NCBI GenBank assembly: GCA_028386065.3
Contig: JAKUCV010002884.1
Coordinates: forward strand, 1 to 64,000
DNA: 64,000 nucleotides
DNA from: Turnera subulata
Taxonomy: Eukaryota; Streptophyta; Magnoliopsida; Malpighiales; Passifloraceae
Direction: 5' to 3'
The notes under the pieces are model-generated. The model was not told the origin of the DNA and ran no database searches. It saw only the letters and a program-made list of their open reading frames with translations. The position numbers and the translations under genes are program-made. Shown here piece after piece: positions 33,986 to 47,297 of this stretch (positions are counted from its first letter, which is position 1; each line of letters begins with the position of its first letter).

Positions 33986-33999
33986 TGTGATCCTCTAAT

Positions 34000-34379
34000 T
34001 ATATCCTTCCTTATCTTCTTGATATCTCTTCTTTCTTCTATCAGTTGACAGTTATGCCACTACCACTAGTAACAATAACATAGGCAGCTCCAACTCTTTG
34101 TTTTTGTATGCATTTGCTTCTTCACAGCCTTTCACTAATTATGTGAAATGTTTCATCAGCCACTACCATTAGTTAGTAATTTTCCTGACTACGCTGGGGA
34201 ACTTGATTGGCATTGCTTCTGTCTTCTTCACTCTTGAAAGGTTTTGTTTTTTTTTTTTTTTTTGATAATGCTTCAAAGGTTTTGGTTGGCCACACTCATA
34301 CGAGGCGTTTTACCATTCAGTCATTCACATAATGTACGGTACGTACGAGAAAAACATATTTAAGTCTAAAGGCTCACTA
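34000..34379. other. Upstream flank of Y3IP1
   Basis: Holds the presumed Y3IP1 promoter and 5' UTR (minus). I see no clear TATA box, only ATATAATTAG near 34005. A poly-T run of 19 stands at 34245-34263. Confidence 0.4.
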
Positions 34380-36368
34380 TAAAACTAAGATATGAGAGAT
34401 TGAGAAGAGATATAAAGTTTATGGTAAAATATAGGTATAGAAATATGAAGGAATGAAGGGTGGTAAATATAGTTGAAAATGGGAATATTAAAACAAAAGG
34501 GTTTGATTAATTTAAAAGAATAAAATTAAATAGATATTAGGTAGGTAAAGAAAGATGATATTAAAATTATGACAAATGGAATTATGGAAGGTAAATGGCC
34601 AAAAAATGAATCCAAGTGGATGATAGGTGTAGAGGTAAAATATTTACTGTTGGTAAATTCGAGCATGGTATACCGGACAGTAACAAAGACATTCACATTA
34701 TTTATTTCTAACGCTCCCCCTTGAATGTCATTGCACCATAGATAGAATACGCTTGGAAAGAACTGCCTCGTTAAAAACCTTACCAACAAAACCCAATGGA
34801 ATTAAAACTTGGTCAAAGAAAAAAGAGCCCAGTGCGTATTCTACTCTCCTTATTTTGGCATCCTTTGATATCTCGAAGTCGACGTAAGCCAAACTTCCAA
34901 AAGTTGAAGTAGGAATTGATTTTGTAAATAATTTTTTTAGGTTGTCACTTGACAGAATTCGTTGAAAACAAATATCATGGTTCTTTTGAAGATTGTGAGT
35001 CAAAAAGAATTTTGGGGATATATACTTTGTCTAATTGCCTTTGATGTATCCTTCCTTCAATTAGGCAATGCAGGCAGTGATATCTTCATAAATTTTTGTC
35101 GGAATATTTTTTCAATTATCTAATCCGCATGAATCTCGAACACGTTGCCTCATCGATCGTAGCCAAACACATTATCCACTCGCTTCATGTATAGTCACAA
35201 TTCATGCATTATTTTAAGAGTAGCGATGATTAATTGCATAACGATATGGTACTTCAGGCCAAAACTAATATTTCCGAGGTTTTTCATCTCAAACCTTTCT
35301 TTAAACATAGCATAGCTTTGGAAATTTCTTCAGGAAATCTAATAATAATTAAATCACCATAAAAATAATAAAAAATTCACATATAAGATGAAAATACTAC
35401 AGCAATATCAAATCATCAACATATATTATAATAAATTCACACATGTACTCATTAAATAAAATACAGAGAGCATATATGCAAGAGTAATTATATTACACAT
35501 ACCCAAATTAGTTCAAACTATGTAAAATCAATTTAGTTTAATTGAGCATATATCTCATGAATTAGTTGGGGCAATTTGAATCCTTATCTAATCTACATGA
35601 ATCTCGAACACATTGCTCATCGATCCTAGCCAAATACATTATCCACTACTTCATGTATGGTCACAAATCCTACAATATTTGAAAAAGTAACAACGATACT
35701 TTGCTTTGTAAATCTCATCATCCCCATGATATAGTAGTTCCTCTATGTGTAAAGAAGTAGCATGTATATATCTGCCTCCGCTATGTGTGGATCAAATAAA
35801 TGACATTCTCCTTGGACTCATAAGGTTAAAATAATTCTATATCCATTATGCCCCAAAGATAACAGAATATATATTTATGTATTTCTTTATATTCCAATGT
35901 AGACACGTTAGAGCAAAGTTATATCTTGCTAATAACTTTATGGCAAAAACTTCAGGCTTTATGTTACTAACAAGATAAATTACACTATGATATGGTACTT
36001 CAGGACCAAACTAATATTTCCAAAAGTTTTTCTTCTCAAACACTTTCTGTAAACATAGAACGACTTTGGAAACTTATTTAGGAGTTCTAATAATACTTAA
36101 ATCAAAAATAAAAATAATAAAAAATTCATATATAGGTGAAAATACTACAACAGTATCTAAATCATCAAAGTAAACAGTAATAATAAAAAATTCACAGATC
36201 ATTGATTAAATAAAAAACATAGAGCATTTAACAAATATATGCAAGAATAATTATATTACACATATCCAAATTGGTTCAAACCATATAAAGTTCAATTTAA
36301 TTTAATTGAGTATATATCCCGTTGAATTAGTTGCTTCCGGCAACCTGAATCCTTCGAGATTCTCATGT
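34380..36368 (-). mobile_element. Decayed Ty1/copia element F1
   Basis: On the minus strand, pol fragments run from an RT piece (MRI...EATN...YSIKLN near 36360) through RNase H to the C-terminal LFTKSIPTSTF (about 34920). A polypurine tract (ATTCAAGGGGGAG) follows, then an LTR starting near 34713 (CGTTAGAAATAAATAATG). The RT-to-RNase H segment occurs twice, about 760 bp apart (36360 and 35600), so it was tandemly duplicated. Stops and frameshifts are everywhere. The same family in plus orientation is at 51160-52850. Confidence 0.7.
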
Positions 36369-36773
36369 TGTGAGGACCCGGGCCAAAAATTAATTGACCT
36401 CCTCACCTTATTCTTACATCTTCTTCTTAAACAACATCCAACATTAAAGGAGTCGACACCCGAATTTTATTGTTTGAGAAAATTCAGGGGAAACTCTTTC
36501 TTAAGCATCATCCTTAGGCAACAACTTCATAACGCAACCAATCATAGCGAACCAGAGATGTTGGATTTGGGGGTTCGTCACAGATGGGAAGGTGTTAGTC
36601 ACCCCTTCGTGTTGGGGCGAAATCGTGTGCAATTAGAGAACAAAAGTATGCCTCATGAATAGTGTGCAAGTGTGGAAATAAATCACAGCAACAATAATAA
36701 TTAAAATTAAAGACAAAATAGAAGATAGACAAATAATTAAGTTTGAGTTTCCACCACTAGATACAACCTATGT

Positions 36774-39319
36774 TGAAGCGCCCCGACCCGTATTTACCGT
36801 ACATAGTAAACACGTGCCAGAATTGTTCTTATTACAGTAGCAGACAGTACATATGTTACAAGGTAAAATACAGTCAAACTGAAATACAGCATCTGTCACC
36901 CGATCTCGGGGACCATTATTCAAACCACAACAGCAGTAGTAGAAAACATATGATACAGCAACATGTAAAATACAACAACATAAAATAATTAGCAGCGGAA
37001 GACCTAGAATGAGATGCAGCGGAGGTATGGATCTGGAGTCTGGTGGAGTAGCAACAGCAGCTGGCCGAACCACGTACCTGTACTACGAGCAACTCACCCT
37101 ACAGGATGAAACCCCGCAGGCGAAGGGTGAGTCCGAAGTGCTCACTGACGAAGGATAAACAGTAATATGCAGGCAAATACAATACTATCGAAGTAAAATT
37201 CCAGCAAAAGATATAACAGAGAAACAACTAGAACACAACTGAGCCAAGACCAAAAGAATATTTATTATTACCAATTTTATCTTTCGAGGCCCTGTCACTG
37301 GACAAGCTAGGGTCGTACCTGGTTATTAACATGTTCTGGGTGCTATATCAATCCAAGAGAACCCAGGGATCGACATCCCAAAAATATAGATCCCAGGGAT
37401 AGACATCCCAAAAATATAATCACGGGATAGACATCCCAAGCATAGACATGCTTATCACAAGTAACCCAGAACATAGCCACCACCAAACAGTCTCTAACCA
37501 TCTAGTCGTACCACTACTTTCCTAGTGATAAATAAGTCGTCAACACAACTTCCAATTATCCAATTATCTCATCATATCAGTATATCCACAATCAACAAAC
37601 CAACAACAACAACAATAATACCACAATCAAACTCAATTGGCTCAGCAGTTCAACCAGGCAAAATAATCACAGAAAAACAAACACAGTATCATGTGCAACA
37701 TATCAAAGGTTATCCATCCTCACCTTAGCCGATTTCCCTACTCCTGAAAGTCCTCAAATTGTCCCGGCTCCGGTTCCTCGGGATATTGTTCATTATCGGC
37801 TCCTATATGGCGAATAACAGCATATATTCACATAAGATGCACATAAATGCAAATGATGCTATACCGTAAAAATAAACCTAAACTGGTTCATTACGTCACG
37901 GCGAAACCCCGTTATCATTATCATTCACTATTTATTATTCCTGTGTCAAAATATTATACTATACTTATACCCGGTTATTATTCCGGTATATACTTATTTT
38001 GATAATACCCTTTCCAAATTATTCCATAAGTATGTACTTTCCAGAATTATTATCATTTACCATATATATATTTTTGTCTTTCCAAAATATTGTTTCCATG
38101 AATATAATCCTTATTAACATTATTATTATTTTCCTCCATTTAATTTCTGTCCAGAACTGCTATTTATCTTTTTCCAGAATTATATATATTTTTTATTTTA
38201 ATTAAATCGGGCTGGGCCCTGTTATGCAGCCCAAAGGAGCCAACCCAGGTGCAAGGCCTGGACCAAGACTAAAGCCCATGTTCAGGCCTGCCAAGTCCAG
38301 CCCAGTACCCATGTTGACCCAACCAGAAGCCCAACACTTTAACCCAACAGACCCAAAACAACCCACGACCCACGATAGAGATGGGTCGACCCACGACCCT
38401 GATATTCGGGTCGTCTTTAACCCATCTACATACACCCGTTTACAAAACGGGTTACTCACCAAGGCGACAGCACGTCCGGCACGGCGACGAGACGGCACGG
38501 AAGGGGAGCACGAGGTCGAGGCGAGATGACGGCAGGGGAAAGGAAGCTGGCGGCGAGGAAGGAGAATGCGAGGAAGGAGGACGGATCTGGGCGGCTTGCT
38601 CGTCGGGTTCGGCGGCTGCAGCGAGGCGTCAAGATCGGTGCAGGCGGTTGGTGGCTCGGTGTGGGCGTCGGTGGTGCTGTGCGCGGCTCGCGGTGGTGGA
38701 GGGTGTCGAGTGGTTGATGGCGCGACGAGGGTGGTGGCTGACCGGCGGTGTGGAGGAGAAAAAAAGGTGGTGGTGGCGACAGCCCCTCCCTCTTTTCTTC
38801 TTTTTTTTTTTTTGGTTCTGGTTTCAGGTGAGTTGTAGGAGAAGTGCTGGGTTTGTGTATTATTTTTTTTGCAGTTGAAGTTGGCAGAAGGGAAGGATGG
38901 TGGTGACGCTTGGTGATATGGTGTTTATGCAGGCATAAGAAGAATATGCAGAGCACTGGCAAATCACGAGCATCACAGGCGAAACAAGAGTTCACACACG
39001 TACAGGAGCAAGGTGGCTGCATTATGCAGTCGTGTCCCGTCCGGATCAGAAAATAACTATAATACCCCCTTGACTTTATTTCTGGCCCGATAATTCGAGG
39101 TTAAGCCTGACTTTTCTTAAGATTCCTGGACCAGAAAATGCCAACTCTGGTCCAAAAAATCCGCAGAAAAAATTGGGAACGTGGGGTAAGGGTCGGTTTC
39201 AGAATCCGATGCATAATTTACCCTGAAAAAATTACCCAAGATTAATTTCATTTGGTAAATTACTGTATAAAGCATTTTACAGTCCCGATAAAAACACAAA
39301 TTTTACCCGGGCTATTACA
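36774..39319 (-). repeat. Element C left (3') LTR
   Basis: 2546 bp. Starts TGAAGCGCCCCGACCCGTAT and ends GGGCTATTACA. Close to the other copy, with scattered substitutions, many of them C/T or G/A. Its first ~60 bp match element A's LTR. Confidence 0.92.
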
Positions 39320-39363
39320 GTCTACCCCCCTTAAAAGAATTTCGTCCTTGAAATTCATTCCTA

Positions 39364-42300
39364 TTATGTGAAGAGATGCAGGTACTGGGACCGCATGTGT
39401 TCTTCAACTTCCCAAGTAGACTCGTTAGCGAAATGCTTACTCCACTTGACCTTAACCATAGGAATGGTACGGTTCCGCAACTGTCGAACTTCTCGAGCAA
39501 GAATCTGTTCCGGCACTTCCGTGTAGGTAAGATCCTCTGCTACCTCAACATCCACTGGGGCTACAATGTGACTAGGATCTGATCGATATCTCCTCAGCAT
39601 AGAGACATGGAACACGTCATGAATACGTGATAGCTCATCAGGTAAAGACAACCTGTAAGCTAGTGGTCCAATTCTCTCCACGATCTCACAAGGTCCGATA
39701 TACCTTGGGCTCAGCTTCCCTCTCTTGCGGAACCTAATCACACCCTTCCAAGGTGCTACTCTGAGGAAAACCTTCTCACCAACATTATATTCCATCTCAA
39801 GTCGGTGTTTCTCGGCGTAGCTCTTCTGCCGATCTTGAGCAGCTCTCATACATTGTCTCACAGTCTGGATCTTGTCCACTGTCTGTTGGACTAAATCCGG
39901 TCCAACGATCAGTCTCATACCTTCTTCATCCCAACACACAAGACTTCTACACTTTCTTCCATAGAGAGCCTCAAAAGGTGGCATACCAATGCTGGAATGG
40001 TAGCCGTTGTTATAAGCAAACTCTGCCAAGGGTAGATACTTATCCCAACTCCCACCGAAGTTAAGTGCACAAGCCCTTAACATGTCCTCCAGTGTCTGTA
40101 TAGTCCTCTCAGACTGTCCATCTATCTGAGGATGAAAAGCAGTGCTGAAGCTCAAGTTAGTCCCTAGCGCTGCTTGTAAACTCTTCCAGAAACGCGATGT
40201 AAACCTCGGATCTCTGTCTGAGACTATAGACTTTGGAATCCCATGTAGTCTCACAACCACAGCAACATACTTACCCACCAATGTGTCCATGGTATCAGTT
40301 TGGCGGATAGGTAGAAAATGTGCCGATTTTGTTAATCAATCAACAATGACCCAAATAGCATCATGCTGCCTCCGAGTCATCAGTAAACCAATCACAAAAT
40401 CCATAGTGATCATCCCCCACTTTCACTCTGGCACTGTCAAAGATCTCAACTTTCCTGCTGGAGCTTGATGCTCAGCTTTCACCTGTTGGCAAGTGAGACA
40501 TCTTGCAACATACTCAGCTACATACTTCTTCATACGAGGCCACCAAAAATGCCTCTTCAGGTTCTGATACATCTTGGTGCTTCCAGGATGCATCTCATAT
40601 GGCGTCATATGACCTTCTTCCAGCATCTGACTACGCAGATTACTGACATTGGGTACACATACTCGTTCCCCAATCATCAGTGCTCCATCATCAGCTATAC
40701 GGAACTTATCTTCTTTTCCACTCCTTACTCCTTCCTTAAGCTTGATCAGGTCGGGATCTCCATCTTGTAACTCCACTATCCATCCTCTTAGAATAGACTT
40801 GACGCTCATGTGTGCCAGCAAATCTCCTGTATCATCAACTGTCAAACCGACTCCCAACTTCCTTAACTCGATAAGTGAGAACATCAAGTAACTAGTGGAA
40901 GCATCCTCTGATTGTCTCCGGCTCAAGGCATCAGCTACCACATTAGCCTTTCCTGGGTGATACTCGATAGTACAGTCATAATCATTAAGTAACTCAACCC
41001 AACGTCTCTGTCGTAGGTTAAGCTCCTTTTGAGTCATGATGTACTTAAGACTCTTGTAGTCAGTGAAAATCCGACACTTCTCTCCAAATAAGTAGTGTCT
41101 CTAAATCTTTAGAGCCAAAATCACAGCTGCCATCTCAAGATCATGCGTTGGATAATTCTTCTCATGAGTCCTCAACTTCCTAGAGGCGTAGGCAATCACT
41201 CGTCCTTCTTGCATCAGCACGGCTCCCAAACCAAGTCCCGATGCATCACAAAACAACACGTACTCAACTCCAGGCTTCGGTACTGTCAGAACCGGTACTG
41301 TGGTCAGCTTCCTTTTAAGCTCCTTAAAACTCTGCTGACATTCCGGGCTCCAAACAAATGCCTTTTCTTTCCTTAATAGCTTGGTCAAGGGACTGGATAA
41401 TAAGGAAAAACCTTCGATGAACCTCCGATAGTATCCTGCAAGTCCAAGAAAACTTCTGACTTCGGATACATTCTTAGGTGGTTCCCACTCCAACACGACC
41501 TTCACTTTGGTAGGGTCAACCTTTATTCCATCCCTGCCTACCACATGTCCAAGGAAAGAAACTTCTCCAAGCCAAAATTCACACTTGCTGAATTTGGCAT
41601 ACAGCTGCTTCTCCCGTAACCTCTGAAGCACTATCCTCAAATGCTCATCATGTTCCTCCTTGCTCTTAGAGTAAATAAGGATATCATCGATGAAGACCAC
41701 AACAAACTTATCCAAAAACTCGTTCAAGACCAAGTGCATCAAGCACATGAATAATGCTGGTGCATTGGTCAATCCAAACGGTACCACTGTAAACTCGAAA
41801 TGACCATACCGTGTACGGAAAGCAGTCTTCAGTACGTCCTTCTCAGCAATCTTGATCTGGTGATACCCAGACCGAAGATCAATCTTGGAAAACATAGTAG
41901 CTCCTTGCAACTGGTCAAACAGGTCATCAATCCTAGGCAATGGGTACTTGTTCTTAATTGTCACCTTGTTCAGCTGGCGGTAATCTACACACATCCGCAA
42001 GCTGCCATCCTTCTTCTTGAGAAACAGAACTGGTGCACCCCATGGTGAGGTACTGGGTCTGATAAAGCCCTTTTCTAGTAGCTCATCCAACTGCTTCTTC
42101 AGCTCCTGGAGCTCTGTCGGTGCCATCCTATATGGAGCCATCGATATGGGTGTGACTCCTGGCATCAGGTCGATGGTATACTCAACCTCTCTATCGGGTG
42201 GCAAACCTGGAAAATCATCTAGGAAGACATCAAGGAACTCCTTCACTACTGATATATCTCCTAGGGTAGGATCCCGTACATCTTCACTTGTGATGTGGTT

Positions 42301-42369
42301 CAACAAAACATCCGGACCATGCGGCTTCACTCCAAATTCCTGCAATAACATCAGCATTCTCGGGATCAT
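39364..42369 (-). pseudogene. Element C pol: RT, RNase H, integrase, chromodomain
   Basis: Read on the minus strand. The RT has [47 protein letters not shown] and catalytic [12 protein letters not shown]. RNase H has [14 protein letters not shown]. The integrase has an HHCC zinc finger (MTPYEMHPGSTKMYQN ... CLTCQQVK) and DDE-core pieces (TMDFVIGL; SDRDPRFTSRFW; HPQIDGQSERTIQTLED). The C-terminus, PEQILAREVRQLRNRTIPMV followed by KVKWSKH, resembles the Tekay chromodomain. In-frame stops replace expected residues at about 41101 (Trp), 40423 (Trp) and 40336 (Arg). The protease domain is absent. Confidence 0.9.
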
Positions 42370-43584
42370 CCTCAGCCATGATCACAAATGCCCTCGGAGC
42401 GGCTGCACTCTGGTTCATGGCTGACTGTGTCCGAGTAGGAGCAACTCCACGTCCACGGCCTCGGCCAACTCCAGAACCACTGAGTACGCTGGCCACTAAT
42501 GCTTGTACAGTGTGAGCAGGAACAGCAACTCCAGATCTTCCCAACCTAGAACATGAACTCCGGTAATGCCCAACTTCATTGCACTCAAAGCACCTCACCC
42601 TAGTCAGAGGAGGTCTAGGGCGAGTGTCTCCAGATGAAGTCCCTCCAGACTGGGTCCATGAACTCCCACGATTGTTGTTGTAGCTTTTGCTCCATCCTCG
42701 ACCCTGAGATACTGGTATGGATTGAGTCTGTCCATACCCTGACTGGTTACCGGTGCTCTGGAACCTCTTGTTCTGATTTCCAACATTCTGTGCAAATTTC
42801 CTCTTCCGGACTTCTTCTATCTCTCTCTCGTTCCCCATCCAGATGACTTCTGCACGAAGAGCATCTGCAAGCATATCCTGGTATGTCTCATAAACTTTGC
42901 ATCCCATGACTGTCTGGATGCAGGATCGCAAACCATCCCAAAAATGCTTGCATCTGGCCTCTGGTGTGGACACATACTCCGATCCATAGATGGATAAGCG
43001 ATCAAACTGGATCTCATAGTCGTTCATTGATTGTCCGATTCGCTGTCGCAGACTCAGAAATTCTCGCTTGAGCTGGTCCTTGTATACATCCGTGACAAAC
43101 TTCCTTCGGAACATCTCAGTAACTGTGCCCAAGGCATGGTGACTGGTTTCACCATGTCACGTGTTGCCGAATCCCACCAATCCACAGCAACATTGTGAAA
43201 CATGGATGCAACATACCTAGCCCACTTGTCATCTGTGCATCTCAGCTTCAGCATCACTCGGTGAGCTTGAGGAAGCCATTCATCAACTGCCTATGGGTTA
43301 GTAACCCTTGTGAAGGCATCAAGACCTAGCTTAGACAGCTTGGTGTAAACAGGATCCTCAACAGGTCCTTGATTCTCCTGTTCACGAGCTTCCCTGGCCT
43401 CCAAATGGGCATCCCTAGCATCCTGACGCTGTCAGATCTGCGCCATGGTGTGCATCATCTGTGTGGCGTCCACTGGTACTACCGCGGGTACTTGTCCACC
43501 CACGACTGGTTGCAGCTGATCGACCAATACTTGGTCGTCTTCCAAACGCTGCTCAGCATACTGGTTTCCTCCCACCGGATCCAT
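42284..43584 (-). pseudogene. Element C gag (two stops, one frameshift)
   Basis: The start is at 43584 (MDPVGGNQYAEQRLEDDQ). A TGA follows at codon 51 (43434) and a TAG in TNP*AVDEWL. A frameshift near 43130 precedes the long frame starting at 43132. Capsid-like residues include KWARYVASMFHNVAVDWWD and FRRKFVTDVYKDQLKREFL. The zinc knuckle is CFECNEVGHYRSSC (C-x2-C-x4-H-x4-C). Just after it (about 42340) the protein jumps from [17 protein letters not shown] into the sequence before RT, so the aspartic protease has been deleted. Confidence 0.85.
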
Positions 43585-43693
43585 TCGTACCTATACGAGA
43601 ATGTATGCATGCGTGTTATGCCAAGAGAATGACCAGACTATGCACATATAGGCAACAAACAAGCACAATTATCACCCAAAGGACCTACTGCCT

Positions 43694-43705
43694 GCTCCGC
43701 TACCA
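43694..43705 (-). other. Element C primer-binding site
   Basis: The minus strand reads TGGTAGCGGAGC, three bases from the 5' LTR end at 43709. Same variant as in A, B and the left-edge copia. Confidence 0.8.
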
Positions 43706-43708
43706 AGC

Positions 43709-46261
43709 TGAAGCGCCCCGACCCGTATTTACCGTACATAGTAAACACGTGCCAGAACTGTTCTTATTACAGTAGCAGACAGTACATATGTTACAAGGTA
43801 AAATACAGTCAAACTGAAATACAGCATCTGTCACCCAATCCCGGGGACCATTATTCAAACCACAACAGCAGTAGTAGAAAACATACGATACAGCAACATG
43901 TAAAATACAGCAACATAAAATAATCAGCAGTGGAAGACTTAGAATGAGAAGCAGCGGAAGTATGGATCCGGAGTCTGGTGGAGTAGAAACAGCAACTGGC
44001 CGAACCACGTACCTGTACTACGAGCAACTCATCCTACGGGATGAAACCCCGCAGGCGAGGGGTGAGTCCGAAGTGCTCACCGACGAAGGATAAACAGTAT
44101 ATGCAGGCAAACACAATACTATCGAAGTAAAATTCCAACAAAAGATATAACAGAGAAACAACCAGAACACAACTGAGCCAAGACCAAAAGAATATTTATT
44201 ATTACCAATTTTATCTTTCAGGGCCCTGTCACTGGACAAGCTAGGGTCGTACCTGGTTAATAACATGTTCCGGGTGCTAGGTCAATCCAAGAGAACCCAG
44301 GGATCGACATCCCAAAAATATAGAACCCAGGGATCGACATCCCAAAAATATAATCACGGGATAGACATCCCAAGCATAGACATGCTTATCACAAGTAACC
44401 CAGATCATAGCCACCACAAAACAGTCTCTAACCATCTAGTCGTACCACTACTTTCCTAGTGACAAATAAGTCGTAAACACAACTTCCAATTATCCAATTA
44501 TCTCATCATATCAGTATATCTACAATCAACAAACCAACAACAACAACAATAATACCACAATCAAACTCAGTTGGCTCAGCAGTTCAATCAGGCAAAATAA
44601 TCACAGAAAAACAAACACAGTATCATGTGCAAGATATCAAAGGTTATCCATCCTCACCTTAGCCTATTTCCCTACTCCTGAAAGTCCTCAAATTGTCCCG
44701 GCTTCGGTTCCTCGGGATACTGTTCGTTATCAGCTCCTATATGGCAAATAACAGCATATATTCACATAAGATGCACATAAATGCAAATGATGCTATACCG
44801 TAAAAATAAACCTAAACTGGTTCATTACGTCCCGGTGAAACCCCGTTATCATTATCATTCACTATTTATTATTCCTGTGTCAAAATACTATACTATACTT
44901 ATACCCGGTTATTATTCCGGTATATACTTATTTTGATAATACCCTTTCCAAATTATTCCATAAGTATGTACTTTCCAGAATCATTATCATTTACCAAATA
45001 TATATATATATTTTTCCCAAAATATTGTTTCCATGAATATAATCCTTATTAACATTATTATTATTTTCCTCCATTTAATTTCTGTCCAGAACTATTATTT
45101 ATCTTTTTCCAGAATTATATATATTTTTTATTTTAATTAAATCGGGCTGGGCCCTGTTATGCAGCCCCAAGGAGCCAACCCAGGTGCAAGGCCTGGACCA
45201 AGACTAAAGCCCATGTTCAGGCCTGCCAAGTCCAGCCCAGTACCCATGTTGACCCAACCAGAAGCCCAATACTTCAACCCAACAGACCCAAAACAACCCA
45301 CGACCCGCGATAGAGACGGGTCGACCCGCGACCCTGATATTCGGGTCGTCTTCAACCCATCTACATACACCCGTTTACAAAATGGGTTACTCACCAAGGC
45401 GGCAGCACGTCCGGCACGGCGACGAGACGGCACGGAAGGGGAGCACGAGGTCGAGGCGAGACGACGGCAGGGGAAAGGAAGCTGGCGGCGAGGAAGGAGA
45501 ACGCGACGAAGGAGGACGGATCTGGGCGGCTTGCTCGTCGGGTCCGGCGGCTGCAGCGAGGCGGCAAGATCGGTGTAGGCGGTTGGTGGCTCGGTGGGGG
45601 CGTCGGTGGTGCTGCGCGCGGCTCGCGGTGGTGGAGGGTGTCGAGTGGTTGATGGCGCGACGAGGGTGGTGGCTGACCGGCGGTGTGGAGGAGAAAAGAA
45701 GGTGGTGGTGGCGGCAACCCCTCCCTCTTTTCTTCTTTTCTTTTTTTTTTTTTTGGTTCTGGTTTCAGGTGAGTTGCAAGAGAAGTGCTGGGTTTGTGTA
45801 TTATTTTTTTTACAATTGAAGTTGGCAGAAGGGAAGGATGGTGGTGACGCTTGGTGATATGCTGTTTATGCAGGCAAAAGAAGAATATGCAGAGCACTGG
45901 CAAAATCGCGAGCATCATAGGGGAAACAAGAGTTCACGCGCGTACAGGAGCAAGGCGGCTGCATTATGCAGTCGTGTCCCGTCCGGACCAGAAAATAACT
46001 ATAATACCCCCTTGACTTTATTTTTGGCCCGATAATTCGATGTTAAGCCTGACTTTTCTGAAGATTCCTGGACCCGAAAAATGCCAACTCTGGTCCGAAA
46101 AATCCGCAGAAAAATTGGGAACGTGGGGTAAGGGTCGGTTTCAGAATCCGATGCATAATTTACCCTGAAATAATTACCCAAGATTAATTTCATTAGGTAA
46201 ATTACTGTACAAAGCATTTTACAGTCCCGGTAAAAACACAAATTTTACCCGGGCTGTTACA
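43709..46261 (-). repeat. Element C right (5') LTR
   Basis: 2553 bp, pairing with 36774-39319. Contains a short GGGATCGACATCCCAAAAAT array (44299-44375). Confidence 0.92.
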
Positions 46262-47297
46262 TATGTACCCCAGCGACCGGGTTCAAAGCTCACGTAGTTC
46301 TTATATGGCATCACTTAGCAATCATATCATGACATCAACAGCAAATAACTTAGCATTGATATATCACCAAATCGACAACAATCAATACGATTTGGAATCA
46401 AAAAGAGGCTGGAACACTTACCTGAGTTTTTGGACCAAAACTATCAATCGAATTCTACTGGATTTTAAATAAATAAAACGGCTGATTCAGCTTCTTGGTT
46501 CAACAGAAACGTTGTAGAAATCCCTCTTAGCTTTCTAGAGAGTCCAAGATCGTTGCAATCCGATTTCTAAAACTCGAGATATGAATTATTTTCTGAGACT
46601 GCACGCATTATGGACCTCAACTCGAGTTCACCACCTTCTTGGCTTTCGGATTGCCTTTGATTGCTTCCTCCTCTTGATCTCCTCTTACTGTCTGCTTCTT
46701 GATGCTTCTCTCTACAAAATTCCTCTAGAATTCTAACCCTAAAAGTGTTTCTAAGCTTGGAGAAGTTGGATTTCTCAAGCAACTAAGCTTATAGTGAGTA
46801 GAAAATAATTTCTATTGTGTGTCCTTTGTGTGTGTAGGGGGGTCTATATCATATTAATTCAGAATCTAAACCTTTTATTAGCCCAAAATTAAATCATCTC
46901 AATAATATTAGGTTAAAATAAATAAAAAGTCCAAATAAAAAAAATATTCATACTCTATTAAATCAGACCTATAACATATCCTAGCTCAGAATTTAATCAT
47001 CTCATTAATCACTAAGTATTAATATATTAAAAGTCCAAATTAACAAAATATGCGCAGGTCAAATTTGGGTATTCACATATGTGTAGGTCCAAAGTGGCTA
47101 TGATGCCCCTCATTGCTGAGTCATTAGAAGCTAAAGACGAACCAACGTAAACAAGAACACACAAATTTGTAGGAGCCTACTGCTGATGCCGATGGTGGCA
47201 CACGTCCCATCGGTGGAATCATCTCTACTTGTTTAGTTAGGGATCTTTCTCCTCCTTGGGGAAAGTCCACAAAGGAGGGTAAAATTCGTCTTCGGGT

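Larger units (their letters stand above)
36774..46261 (-). mobile_element. Element C: complete Tekay/Del-type gypsy element, dead
   Basis: LTRs are 36774-39319 (2546 bp, 3') and 43709-46261 (2553 bp, 5'). Target duplication TATGT stands at 36769-36773 and 46262-46266. A PBS (minus, 43705-43694) and a polypurine tract (minus strand AAGGGGGGTAGAC, right of 39319) are present. The interior carries gag with a CCHC knuckle, RT, RNase H, integrase and a chromodomain-like C-terminus, which assigns it to chromoviruses of Tekay/Del type. Protease is missing and several stop codons interrupt both genes, so it cannot be autonomous. Confidence 0.93.
36369..47077 (-). mobile_element. Family D solo LTR, reversed, holding element C
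   Basis: On the minus strand the LTR starts TGTGAATACCCAAATTTG (47077) and ends ...CCTCACA (36369). Element C splits it. The LTR itself is about 1.2 kb. Flanks CATGT (36364-36368) and TATGT (47078-47082) agree at four of five positions, consistent with a target duplication with one C-to-T change. No internal region is attached on either side. Confidence 0.7.

Noticed and set aside
36768..37073. Similar minus-strand frames at 36768-37073 and 43700-44008 (start MVRPAAV / MVRPVAV)
   Set aside because: They lie at the same place in the two LTRs of element C, so their similarity is LTR identity, not coding conservation.
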